Below, in pieces: positions 6,074 to 12,700 of a stretch of 14,152 nucleotides of DNA (position 1 is the stretch's first letter; each line of letters begins with the position of its first letter). Origin of the DNA: Massilia sp. UBA2709 (GTDB taxonomy: Bacteria > Pseudomonadota > Gammaproteobacteria > Burkholderiales > Burkholderiaceae_D). Location: NCBI GenBank assembly GCA_002354135.1, contig DEKZ01000365.1, positions 1-14,152 of the forward strand, in the 5' to 3' direction. The position numbers and the translations under genes are program-made. Under the pieces are notes generated by a model. The model was not told where the DNA came from. It did not search any database and saw only the letters and a list, made by a program, of their open reading frames with translations.

Positions 6074-8467
6074 TTACTGCACGACCGGCACCGTCTCCTT
6101 CGCAGGCGCATCAGACGTCGCCGCCTTCTCCTCAGGCGTCTTCAGCTTGGTATTGAAGTCCTTCATCAGGTCGTTGCCGCCACGCTCGCTCTTGAACAGC
6201 TCCAGGCGCGACGGGGTCAGCTTGCGCGGCCAGGCGTTGTTCGACTGGTCGATGTCGGCGGTTTCCCAGTACGGGTCCTGGACCAGCGAGACCATCGGCT
6301 CGTCGGTGACGATCAGCTTGGTGATCTTCTTCGGCGAATAGCGCCACACTTCGGCCGGGATGCGCTCGACATACTTCTTGCCGCTCTTGAGTTCGATTTC
6401 CAGCACCAGCGGCGTCACCAGCCCGCCGATGTTCGAGAAGTCGACCAGGTACAAATGCTTGCCTTCGTTCAGCAGCGCCTTTTCCCAGTCTTCCAGCTTG
6501 CCCTGGGTTTCGTTGTACTTGTTGCGGTCGGCATTGGTGACGGTGAAGTCGTCGTGCTCGTTGTAGAAGTCCTTCAGCTCGGGATGCGCGTCGACGCGGC
6601 GCGGCATGCCCTTGTTGCGCTGGTCGGACAGCGAAATCGGCTCGGCCTCCTTCAGCTTGCGGCGCAGCGCCTTCTCCGTTTCCGGATTCTGCGAGCTGAT
6701 CGTGTACTCGCTGATGCCGTCCACGCTGACGTCGACCGCGTCGGTGGTGTAGAACCAGCCGCGCCAGAACCAGTCGAGGTCCGTGCCCGAGGCATCTTCC
6801 ATGGTACGGAAGAAGTCGGCCGGGGTCGGACGCTTGAACTTCCAGCGCTGGGCGTATTCGCGCAGGGCGAAGTCGAACAGCTCGCGGCCCAGCACGGTCT
6901 CGCGCAGCACGGTCAGCGCGGCGGCCGGCTTGGCGTAGGCGTTGTTCCCGAACTGCAGCAGCGACTCCGAGTTGGTCATGATCGGCACCTGGTTGCGGCT
7001 CTTCATGTAGTCGGTGATCAGGCGCGGTTCACCGCGCATTTCCGGCCATTGTTCTTCCCAGGCTTCCTGGGCCAGGGTCTGCACGAAGGAGTTCAGGCCC
7101 TCGTCCATCCAGGTCCACTGGCGCTCGTCGGAGTTGACGATCATCGGGAAGTAGTTGTGGCCCACTTCATGGATGATCACGCCGATCAGGCCGTATTTTG
7201 TGCGCTTCGAATAGGTGATCTCGCCGGTCTTCTTGTCCTTGGTCGGGCGCGGGCCGTTGAAGGTGATCATCGGGTATTCCATGCCGCCCACCGGGCCGTT
7301 CACGGAAATCGAGGTCGGGTAGGGATAGTCGAAGGCGTACTTGTTGTACTGCTCGATGGTGTGCACGATCGCCTGGGTCGAGTACTTCTCCCACAGCGGA
7401 TTGCCTTCCTTCGGATAGTAGGACATCGCCATGACATCGGTGTCGCCGCTCTTGATGCCCTGCGCATCCCAGATGAACTTGCGGCTCGAGGCGAACGCGA
7501 AGTCGCGCACGTTCTTCGCCTTGAAGTGCCAGGTCTTGGTGGTGCTTGCACGGCCCTTTTCGGCGGCTTCCGCCTCGGCCTGGGTCACGATGACGACCGG
7601 CTTCTTGGCCTTTTTCGCCTGCGCCAGGCGCTCGCGCTGGGTGCTTGTCAGGACTGAGCCCGGATTCTGCAGCACGCCGGTCGAGGCGACGATGTGGTCA
7701 GCCGGGACCGTGATCTCGACGTCGTAGTCGCCGAATTCGAGCGTGAACTCGCCGGCGCCCAGGAACTGCTTGTGCTGCCAGCCGTAGACGTCGTAGTAGG
7801 CCGCCATGCGCGGGAACCACTGGGCGATCTCGAACAGGTCGTTCTTGTCGTCGAATTTCTCGTAACCCGAACGGCCGCCCAGGACCTTCTGCTCGTTGAT
7901 CTTGTAGTTCCATTCCACGCTGAACGAGAAGCGCTGGCCGGGCTTGAGCGGCTGGGGCAGGTCGATACGCATCATCGTGCGGTTGATGACGTAGGGGAGC
8001 TTGCGTCCGTTGGCGTTGACCGCAGTGATGTTGAAGCCGCCCTGGAAAGTCATGCCCTCCAGCGTGGTGCGCATGGCGTCGAACTTCATGCCTTCTTCCG
8101 GGCTGCGCGGCTTGGCCCAGGCCTCGCGCGAGACCGCCGTGGCCGACATGCGCGCGTCCGAATTCGGCTTGTAGATGTTCTGGTCCAGCTGCAGCCACAG
8201 GTAATTGAGCGTGTCCGGGGAATTGTTGTGGTACGTGATCGTCTCGGCGCCGCGGATCGCGCGGTTCGCTTCGTCGAGCGTGGCGCGGATGGTGTAGTCC
8301 GCGCGCTGCTGCCAGTAGGCGTGGCCCGGCGCGCCCGACGCGGTGCGGATCGTCGAGGGCGTCGGCAGCAGCTCGTCGAGCTGGCGGAACTTGTCGTCAA
8401 AAGGTTCGGCCGCAAAAGCGGACGCGCCGAGGCACAGCGCCGCCAGAGCCAGTGGTAAACGAATCAT
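6074..8467 (-). CDS. Secreted M1 family metallopeptidase, upstream paralog
   Basis: This 797-residue gluzincin is closely related to its downstream neighbour. The signal peptide MIRLPLALAALCLGASAFA is cleaved before AEPFDDKF. The zinc site is HEVGH at 433-437 with E456 in WMDEG, and the substrate loop is GGMEYP at about 394-399. The start ATG at 8467 has a clear Shine-Dalgarno (AGGGGA, three bases upstream). By eye the two paralogs are nearly identical over the catalytic and C-terminal parts, including YVERIPAEVWRYSPKK, while about residues 80-225 differ much more. It is probably the first gene of the peptidase/DUF6702/receptor group. An aminopeptidase role on periplasmic peptides is expected from the family, and the substrate is unknown. 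No convincing sigma-70 promoter was found in the 147 bp upstream. Confidence 0.93.
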   Translation of the reverse strand: MIRLPLALAALCLGASAFAAEPFDDKFRQLDELLPTPSTIRTASGAPGHAYWQQRADYTIRATLDEANRAIRGAETITYHNNSPDTLNYLWLQLDQNIYKPNSDARMSATAVSREAWAKPRSPEEGMKFDAMRTTLEGMTFQGGFNITAVNANGRKLPYVINRTMMRIDLPQPLKPGQRFSFSVEWNYKINEQKVLGGRSGYEKFDDKNDLFEIAQWFPRMAAYYDVYGWQHKQFLGAGEFTLEFGDYDVEITVPADHIVASTGVLQNPGSVLTSTQRERLAQAKKAKKPVVIVTQAEAEAAEKGRASTTKTWHFKAKNVRDFAFASSRKFIWDAQGIKSGDTDVMAMSYYPKEGNPLWEKYSTQAIVHTIEQYNKYAFDYPYPTSISVNGPVGGMEYPMITFNGPRPTKDKKTGEITYSKRTKYGLIGVIIHEVGHNYFPMIVNSDERQWTWMDEGLNSFVQTLAQEAWEEQWPEMRGEPRLITDYMKSRNQVPIMTNSESLLQFGNNAYAKPAAALTVLRETVLGRELFDFALREYAQRWKFKRPTPADFFRTMEDASGTDLDWFWRGWFYTTDAVDVSVDGISEYTISSQNPETEKALRRKLKEAEPISLSDQRNKGMPRRVDAHPELKDFYNEHDDFTVTNADRNKYNETQGKLEDWEKALLNEGKHLYLVDFSNIGGLVTPLVLEIELKSGKKYVERIPAEVWRYSPKKITKLIVTDEPMVSLVQDPYWETADIDQSNNAWPRKLTPSRLELFKSERGGNDLMKDFNTKLKTPEEKAATSDAPAKETVPVVQ

Positions 8468-8529
8468 GTTTCCCCTGTTTTTATGTTTAGTTTGGAGAAA
8501 CTATTCTAATGGTATCTTTCGGGCAAGCC

Positions 8530-8585
8530 TCTGGTCGATTTGTAAAAAAGCTGATACATGAGGCTGGGCGGCCTCGTCCGCAGGC
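8530..8585 (-). terminator. Weak terminator-like hairpin and T-run after the hydrolase gene
   Basis: On the minus strand, past the hydrolase stop, GAGGC-CGCCCA-GCCTC can pair and is followed ten bases later by TTTTTT. The stem is only five pairs and the T-run is displaced, so this is a poor match to an intrinsic terminator. It is nevertheless the only such signal separating the hydrolase from the M1 peptidase promoter region. Confidence 0.25.
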
Positions 8586-8614
8586 GGCAAGCACCCGGAC
8601 GCGAGTCCTGGCGC

Positions 8615-9481
8615 CTATTCGGCGTGCTCGAGAGCCAGTATCTCGCGGATGGCCGCGACGACGATCTCCGGATGCGTGCGCTGCATCTGGTGCGAGGCAT
8701 CGGCCACCACGGTCTTCGCCTTCGGGTACAGCCCGCGCACGAAGGCGCGCGTTCCCTCGTCAAAATTAAAGGCGCCGAAGTCGACCGGAATCGCGGTCGA
8801 GCCAAGCGGCCGGTTCACCAGCCGGATGATCGGCTTGTCGTCGATACGCGGCAGCGCGGCGACCAATTCGCCGGTTTCGTGGATGCGGTCGATCTCGTCG
8901 CCCACGGTGCGCGAGAAGAACAGCCACTTGCCGGCGCGGGTGTAGAAGGGGAAATCCCCGGGCTTCTTGATCACGCGCGGATACAAGGCGTCGACCAGCA
9001 CGAGGCCTTTCACTTCCCCGGGATAGCGCCGCGCAAACAACTGCATGTACAGGCCGCCCAGCGAATGCCCGACCAGCACATAGGGCGGCGCCAGGCCTTT
9101 TTGCCTGAGGGTGCTGCGCAGCTCGTCGACGATGGTCGCGCCGTCGCGCGGCGCGCCCGTCGCTTCGCTCTGCCCATAGCCGGGGCGGTTGTAGGCGAAC
9201 ACGGTAGCGGCCGGGCTGACGGCGTCGAGCACCTTGTCCCAGCCGTCGAGGGTAGCGCGCGAGCCATTCTCGAAGACGACGGTCGCTTTGGCGGCCGGGT
9301 TGCGGATCGTGAGCGATTCGAGCTTGCGGCCGTCGATGGTGTCGACCGTGGCGCGCTCGGCGGCGGCCTGGGCCGGGCTGGCGCACAGCAGGCAGAGGAG
9401 GGAGACGTGGAGCAGTGTCCGTGCCGGGATGAGGATGCTTGCGAAGGTCATGGGAGCATGGATGGAAGTTGAAAATCCCAT
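8615..9481 (-). CDS. Secreted alpha/beta hydrolase
   Basis: This alpha/beta-hydrolase-fold protein has 288 residues from the ATG at 9481, or 278 from the ATG at 9451. A signal peptide ends near LLCASPAQA. The oxyanion and early strand region reads TVVFENGSRATLDGW. The nucleophile elbow is GHSLGGLYMQ with S140 (long-start numbering), the NRPGYGQS segment precedes it, and the catalytic histidine is likely H264 in DASHQMQ. The acid was not assigned confidently. It should be an esterase, lipase or similar hydrolase of the periplasm or exterior. The 9481 start has GGGAGC immediately before it, which is too close for a normal Shine-Dalgarno. The 9451 start gives the more normal signal peptide (MTFASILIPARTLLHVSLLC). 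Both starts lie in the arms of an inverted repeat. The gene follows the amylase on the same strand. Confidence 0.85.
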   Translation of the reverse strand: MGFSTSIHAPMTFASILIPARTLLHVSLLCLLCASPAQAAAERATVDTIDGRKLESLTIRNPAAKATVVFENGSRATLDGWDKVLDAVSPAATVFAYNRPGYGQSEATGAPRDGATIVDELRSTLRQKGLAPPYVLVGHSLGGLYMQLFARRYPGEVKGLVLVDALYPRVIKKPGDFPFYTRAGKWLFFSRTVGDEIDRIHETGELVAALPRIDDKPIIRLVNRPLGSTAIPVDFGAFNFDEGTRAFVRGLYPKAKTVVADASHQMQRTHPEIVVAAIREILALEHAE

Positions 9482-9488
9482 GCTCCCA
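9451..9488 (-). promoter_or_regulatory. Inverted repeat enclosing both candidate starts of the hydrolase
   Basis: A perfect 10-bp inverted repeat, TGGGAGCATG and CATGCTCCCA, is separated by 18 bases. In the mRNA the two arms would pair, and each arm contains one of the two possible ATG codons. This could restrict ribosome access, or it could simply be a DNA palindrome. Confidence 0.5.
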
Positions 9489-9500
9489 TTCGCAGTTCGG

Positions 9501-9551
9501 GCTCGCCATCGGCTTGCGACGAAACGCCAGCCGGCGCGACGGATGGCGAGC
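9501..9551 (-). terminator. Hairpin between the amylase stop and the hydrolase start
   Basis: GCTCGCCATC (9501-9510) and GATGGCGAGC (9542-9551) form a perfect 10-bp inverted repeat with a 31-base GC-rich loop, starting six bases past the amylase stop codon. There is no T-run. It may terminate or attenuate the amylase transcript before the hydrolase, or stabilise its 3' end. Confidence 0.45.
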
Positions 9552-9557
9552 GGCCGC

Positions 9558-10829
9558 TTATTTCATCCAGACCGCGTAGTTATTGCCCGAGGTCTGCAGC
9601 GTCCAGCCGGCGCCCGGGCTCCAGCTGTTCGGGCCGATCTTCATGGCCAGCTGGCGCGTGCTGCCGGTGACGATCGCCGCATACAGGCCTTGCGTGGCCT
9701 GCTGGATCGCGACCGGCGAGGTCGAGTGCACGCCCGCCGCCTTGCGCGCGCGGATCAACGCGGCGATTTCCGTCTTCAGGTTCCAGTTGTAGATGTGCGG
9801 GTAGAAGACGGTCGGGATGCCCGGGTGGCTGAGGATGTAGGCGTAACCTTGCATCACCGCGCCGCAGGGAACGGGCCAGTGGTTCTGGCCGCTGCCGCAG
9901 CTTTCGGCCGGGCCGGTATCGTGGTTGTCGACGAAGGTGACCGCCATCGCCGGCCACCAGCCGACGGCACCCTGCGGCTTGCCGGACGAATCCTTCAGGC
10001 GCCAGTAATTCCCATTCGCCAGCGCGTCGTTGAGCAGGCCCTTGGTCGTGAAGTCGAAGGCGCCGCAGCTGTTGCCGGTGCCGTTGATCCAGTCCATGAT
10101 GCCTTGGCGATGGGCGTCGATGTTGTTCAGGTTCAGGTCGTTCCACAGCTCGCCGACGCAGAACTCGGCATTGAAGGCGTTCGCGTACTGGCCGACGTAG
10201 CTGGCGCCGAAGCCCTTCACGTAGTCGAAGCGCAGGCCGGAAAAGCCCACCGGCTTGATCGTGTAGTTCAGCCAGTTGATGATGCCGTTCTGGACTTCGC
10301 CCACGTTCTTGTGGTCGAGGTCGCGGCCGCCGTTAAAGCCCGGGCCCGTGTCGGCATTGCCCAGACCGCAGTTGCATTCGTCGTTGTTGACGATCGCATG
10401 GGTGGTCCAGTTCGGGTTCGTCAGGTCCGACCAGCCGGTGGTGCCGACCCGGTGGTTCACTACGATATCGGCAACGGCCTTGATGCCGTTGTTGGTAAAG
10501 GCGCGCACCACGTTGGTCAGTTCGGCCGAGCTGCCGTAGCGCGAATTGAGCGAATTGAGCTGGCGCGGCAGGTAGCCTTCGCTGGCCGCCGAATCCGAAG
10601 GCGGCGGGAACCACACATGGGTCACGCCCAGCGCCTTCAGGTCGGCGACGTTGTTGAGGACGGTGTTGTACCAGTTCGGACTGGCGTAGCTGGACGACTT
10701 CCAGTGGAAGCCCTGCAGCAGGATGGCTGAGCTGTTGCCGGACTGGGCTGCGGGTGTCGCCGCGTGCGCGCAGGACGTTGCGAGAAAGGCGCTTGCGAGC
10801 ATGCTCGCCAGGACTGTTGTATTCCTCAT
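9558..10829 (-). CDS. Secreted GH13 alpha-amylase of plant-like (GH13_6) type
   Basis: This 423-residue enzyme endo-hydrolyses alpha-1,4-glucan (starch) outside the cell. The signal peptide ends near SCAHA, residue 23. All four GH13 regions are intact: DIVVNH at 121-126; GLRFDYVKGF with nucleophile D202; VGELW with acid/base E227; FVDNHD with D304. The C-terminal part resembles the small beta domain (Alpha-amyl_C2) of cereal amylases. The segments VMQGYAYILSHPGIPTVFY and NWNLKTEIAALIRARKAAG, plus the ending NNYAVWMK, recall barley AMY1, as does the overall length. No starch-binding module is appended. The ATG at 10829 has a near-perfect Shine-Dalgarno (AAAGGAGGAGAC). A promoter with TTGACA and an overlapping palindrome is found about 120-150 bp upstream. 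Confidence 0.95.
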   Translation of the reverse strand: MRNTTVLASMLASAFLATSCAHAATPAAQSGNSSAILLQGFHWKSSSYASPNWYNTVLNNVADLKALGVTHVWFPPPSDSAASEGYLPRQLNSLNSRYGSSAELTNVVRAFTNNGIKAVADIVVNHRVGTTGWSDLTNPNWTTHAIVNNDECNCGLGNADTGPGFNGGRDLDHKNVGEVQNGIINWLNYTIKPVGFSGLRFDYVKGFGASYVGQYANAFNAEFCVGELWNDLNLNNIDAHRQGIMDWINGTGNSCGAFDFTTKGLLNDALANGNYWRLKDSSGKPQGAVGWWPAMAVTFVDNHDTGPAESCGSGQNHWPVPCGAVMQGYAYILSHPGIPTVFYPHIYNWNLKTEIAALIRARKAAGVHSTSPVAIQQATQGLYAAIVTGSTRQLAMKIGPNSWSPGAGWTLQTSGNNYAVWMK

Positions 10830-10943
10830 GTCTCCTCCTTTGTGTACTGCCAGTTATTGGTCGTATGTTTCCTCAAGAAAATGGAACTGCGCCAAGCGGC
10901 CGGCATCTACCTTGGAACGTATTAAAACTACGGACGAGGCCGC

Positions 10944-10984
10944 TGAGCCGTTCCGATTCTCGGAGCGGCTCAGGAGTGTGTCAA
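10944..10984 (-). promoter_or_regulatory. Candidate amylase promoter overlapped by a 29-bp palindrome
   Basis: On the minus strand a perfect -35 box TTGACA (10979-10984) is followed after 17 bp by GAGAAT (10956-10961), four of six matches to a -10 box. An interrupted palindrome at 10944-10972 (arms TGAGCCG and TCCGA, one mismatch pair, three-base centre) covers the -10 box and most of the spacer. That is the expected place for a repressor operator. It could instead be a hairpin ending transcription from the PhyH gene upstream. The implied 5' leader is about 120 nt. Confidence 0.45.
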
Positions 10985-11046
10985 TTGAATTCGGGTAGCG
11001 TTGAGTAGTTTTGCTACACGTCTACCAAGAGAGAGAGGGAAGGGAT

Positions 11047-11496
11047 TCAGTCGAACCCGCGCACCGGGAAGCTGGCATCGCGCTGGATCCAGTTGCGCGG
11101 CGAATAGCTTGTCCCCGCATCGGTCGCATGGAGGGTGAAGGCATGGCGCGACACCGGCGAACGGTTCGGCGCGCTGTAGTGTGGCAGCAGGCCGTGGAAG
11201 CAGACCAGGGTGCCGGCCGCAGCCTCGATCGGGACGGCAGTGCTGTTGTCGGGCCAGGGCGTGGCGTCGAGCTTTTCCATCGTGATCCGGTCGCCGTCGC
11301 GGAGGAAGCGCTCGCGCAAGGGGCCGCGGTGCCCGCCCGGCTCGGCCCACAGGCAGCCGTTTTCAATCGTCGCGTCTTCCAGCGCGAACCAGAAGGTGGT
11401 CACGCTGATCGGGGTGGAGTCGAAGAAGGTGGCGTCCTGGTGCCAGCGCACTTCGCCGCCGATGCCGGGCTGCTTGAAGATGTAGATCGTGTGTGG
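11047..11496 (-). pseudogene. 5'-truncated phytanoyl-CoA dioxygenase (PHYHD1-like) gene
   Basis: The frame encodes about 150 C-terminal residues of a PhyH-family Fe(II)/2-oxoglutarate dioxygenase. It runs from IYIFKQPGIGGEV through the iron motif WHQDATFF (H-x-D), then ALEDATIENGCLW, the second iron histidine near FHGLLPHYSAPNRS, an arginine in SRHAFTLH and the ending YSPRNWIQRDASFP. From memory this parallels human PHYHD1 (about 290 residues: YIFKQP, HQDASF, EDATLENGCLW, WSPENWLQP). Going upstream, homology stops at about 11,488-11,496 and an in-frame TAA follows at 11497-11499. The N-terminal half is therefore missing. An internal GTG at 11451 gives a shorter frame, but it lies just before the iron motif and is not a credible start. 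The gene was probably broken by the element to its right. Confidence 0.82.
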
Positions 11497-11842
11497 TTAA
11501 ACACCAACTTATACGGGGAGCGACTTTTCAGGCCAAAAGTTGCCCAAAAAATAATTGTGGAAGTGGGTCTGTCGTGGGAATCGTTCAGAGAATTCAGATT
11601 TATATCTGTCAGCCAGGGCGGCGGTGAACGTGAAATGCTGCAAGGTCGAGCGCTTGGCTGAATCAGTTGCTATATAGGCAATAAAACGTCAACCGTGCGT
11701 GAGAAATATACAGGGCTTGCCGTAGAGCGATTTGAGCCGTTTTAAGGCTGCGTGGCTACCGCCCTACCAGCCCGCTTGCGTTATGGTCTTGTAGGGCTTC
11801 TACGTAGTCCTTGGCGGGCCTCTGGTGGCTTCATGGCGACTC
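11497..11842. other. Gene-free 346-bp stretch inside the element's left end
   Basis: No credible ORF was found. Visible structures are a stem-loop GCGACTTTT/AAAAGTTGC with loop CAGGCC at 11520-11543 (one mismatch), a short palindrome CAGAT-TTAT-ATCTG at 11595-11608, and a 7-bp inverted repeat GCCCTAC/GTAGGGC at 11761-11767 and 11791-11797, downstream of the resolvase stop. The first two could belong to a transposon end. The last may help end the resolvase transcript, though no T-run follows. Confidence 0.5.
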
Positions 11843-12427
11843 TCAAGCGGCGCAGTAGCGCTTGACGGTCGATTCAGACAGTTTAAAGTGTTTGGCAGTG
11901 GCAGCAATCGACTCGTTCTTCTCTTTCCGCCATGCTCGCACTTCGGCGGCGTCCGCCTTTGCTGGGCGTCCCAGCGTATCTTTTCCCTTGTGGGTTTTGC
12001 CGGTAGCAGCGTGCGTGACCTTTGCCAGATCACGGCCCGACTGGGTACGCTGGGCGATACGGTGGCGCTCCATGTCGGCTACCTGCGCCAGCACAGCAAT
12101 AATCAGTTCGCCTACACCATTGTTGCTGATCTGGCCTAGTCCGTTGATCTCGATGGTGACTCCCTTCTGAAGCAAGGCCCGGATGGTGGTCTGTACGTCT
12201 ATAGCGTCACGGCCCAGACGGTCAACTGCGTACACATGGATTGTGTCACCAGCGCGAACGTAGCTCATCATCTCGGCGAAGCCGGAACGGTTGGTAGCTA
12301 CGACTGCACCTGATACACCTTCGTCGATGAATTCACGCTCGATCTTGTCGGCATAGGTTAGTGCTGCTTTTTGTGCTTCGATAGACTGCGAGTTGGTCGA
12401 GACTCTGTAATACGCGATGTGTGCCAT
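11843..12427 (-). CDS. TnpR-type serine resolvase/invertase
   Basis: This 194-residue small serine recombinase makes concerted double-strand breaks through a 5'-phosphoserine link. The catalytic domain shows YYRVST with nucleophile S10 and R8, and VDRLGRD with R70 and R73 for the active site. The long E-helix region follows (ADMERHRIAQRTQSG, about 117-131). The linker LGRPAK (G153-R154-P155) contacts the minor groove, and the C-terminal helix-turn-helix (about 161-194) ends STVKRYCAA. Length and layout match Tn3-family resolvases and the Hin/Gin/Pin invertases. The start ATG at 12427 has AAAGGA eight bases upstream. The upstream region holds three putative recombinase subsites in the Tn3 res order, which favours the resolvase role. 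A promoter lies within two of them, implying autoregulation. No enhancer-type or inverted target segment is seen. Confidence 0.93.
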   Translation of the reverse strand: MAHIAYYRVSTNSQSIEAQKAALTYADKIEREFIDEGVSGAVVATNRSGFAEMMSYVRAGDTIHVYAVDRLGRDAIDVQTTIRALLQKGVTIEINGLGQISNNGVGELIIAVLAQVADMERHRIAQRTQSGRDLAKVTHAATGKTHKGKDTLGRPAKADAAEVRAWRKEKNESIAATAKHFKLSESTVKRYCAA

Positions 12428-12443
12428 GTGCGTTTCCTTTCCG

Positions 12444-12556
12444 GGTCAGAAGTTAGTGAAAATATTATGACCTAGTTCAGAAACCTTGTATAGTAACTTT
12501 TGAGCTAGGTGGCTCAGCTGTTTTTGTGGTGGGTCAGAACTTACAAGTTTTGATCC
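12444..12556. other. Putative res site with three recombinase subsites
   Basis: There are three imperfect inverted repeats with shared half-sites of the form GGTCAGAA.TTA. The gene-proximal subsite is 12444-12472 (ends GGTCA/TGACC). The middle subsite is 12475-12505 (GTTCAGAAAC and, reversed, GCTCAAAAGTTA). The distal subsite is 12531-12556, with 12-bp halves GGGTCAGAACTT and GGATCAAAACTT (10 of 12 identical) around the two-base centre AC. Lengths are 29, 31 and 26 bp, with gaps of 2 and 25 bp, over 113 bp in total. This matches the III-II-I layout of Tn3/gamma-delta res read from tnpR outward, where site I, the crossover site, is distal. Site assignment is by eye; binding has not been shown. 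Confidence 0.6.
12464..12492 (-). promoter_or_regulatory. Candidate resolvase promoter within res subsites
   Basis: On the minus strand TATACA (12487-12492; four of six to TTGACA) is followed after 17 bp by CATAAT (12464-12469; five of six to TATAAT), with the resolvase ATG about 37 bp further on. Both boxes lie within the proximal and middle subsites, so resolvase binding would block its own transcription, as in Tn3-family tnpR. Confidence 0.5.
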
Positions 12557-12610
12557 AGCAATGATTCAGCGTGGCATAAAAGAATTGTAAGAAAGATTCT
12601 ACAGACTGGA

Positions 12611-12616
12611 TATAAT
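12611..12616 (+). promoter_or_regulatory. Candidate -10 box for the kinase
   Basis: TATAAT is a perfect -10 hexamer 85 bp before the kinase ATG. The best -35 is TTGTAA at 12585-12590, but the 20-bp spacing is too long. A TGG one base out of register for an extended -10 precedes it. This is suggestive only. Confidence 0.3.
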
Positions 12617-12700
12617 CGGTAGACTTGTGTTAGGTGCTGCTCCGAACAAGGCCAAGGATTTCAGCCATTGCTGACCAATGAACGTCTGTAGGTGGCACAG

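Noticed and set aside
3428..7657. Two long plus-strand frames of about 540 codons opposite the M1 peptidases
   Set aside because: They resemble each other only because the peptidases are paralogs. Composition is antisense-like, and the opposing strand has the HEVGH zinc motifs and signal peptides.
10541..10560. Tandem GCGAATTGA repeat
   Set aside because: It is within the amylase gene and encodes LNSLNS; ordinary coding repetition.
9234..10730. 498-codon plus-strand frame opposite the amylase and hydrolase
   Set aside because: It crosses two real minus-strand genes and has antisense composition. The amylase motifs on the other strand are unambiguous.
11047..11451. PhyH as an intact short gene starting at GTG 11451
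   Set aside because: The frame continues upstream with clear family sequence (IYIFKQPGIGGEV) before the break, so it is the tail of a truncated gene.
11515..11552. GGGGAGCGAC... as a Tn3-type terminal inverted repeat
   Set aside because: It starts with GGGG, but the PhyH homology breaks about 20 bp earlier, the inner bases do not match the Tn3 ends I recall, and no second copy is in the window.
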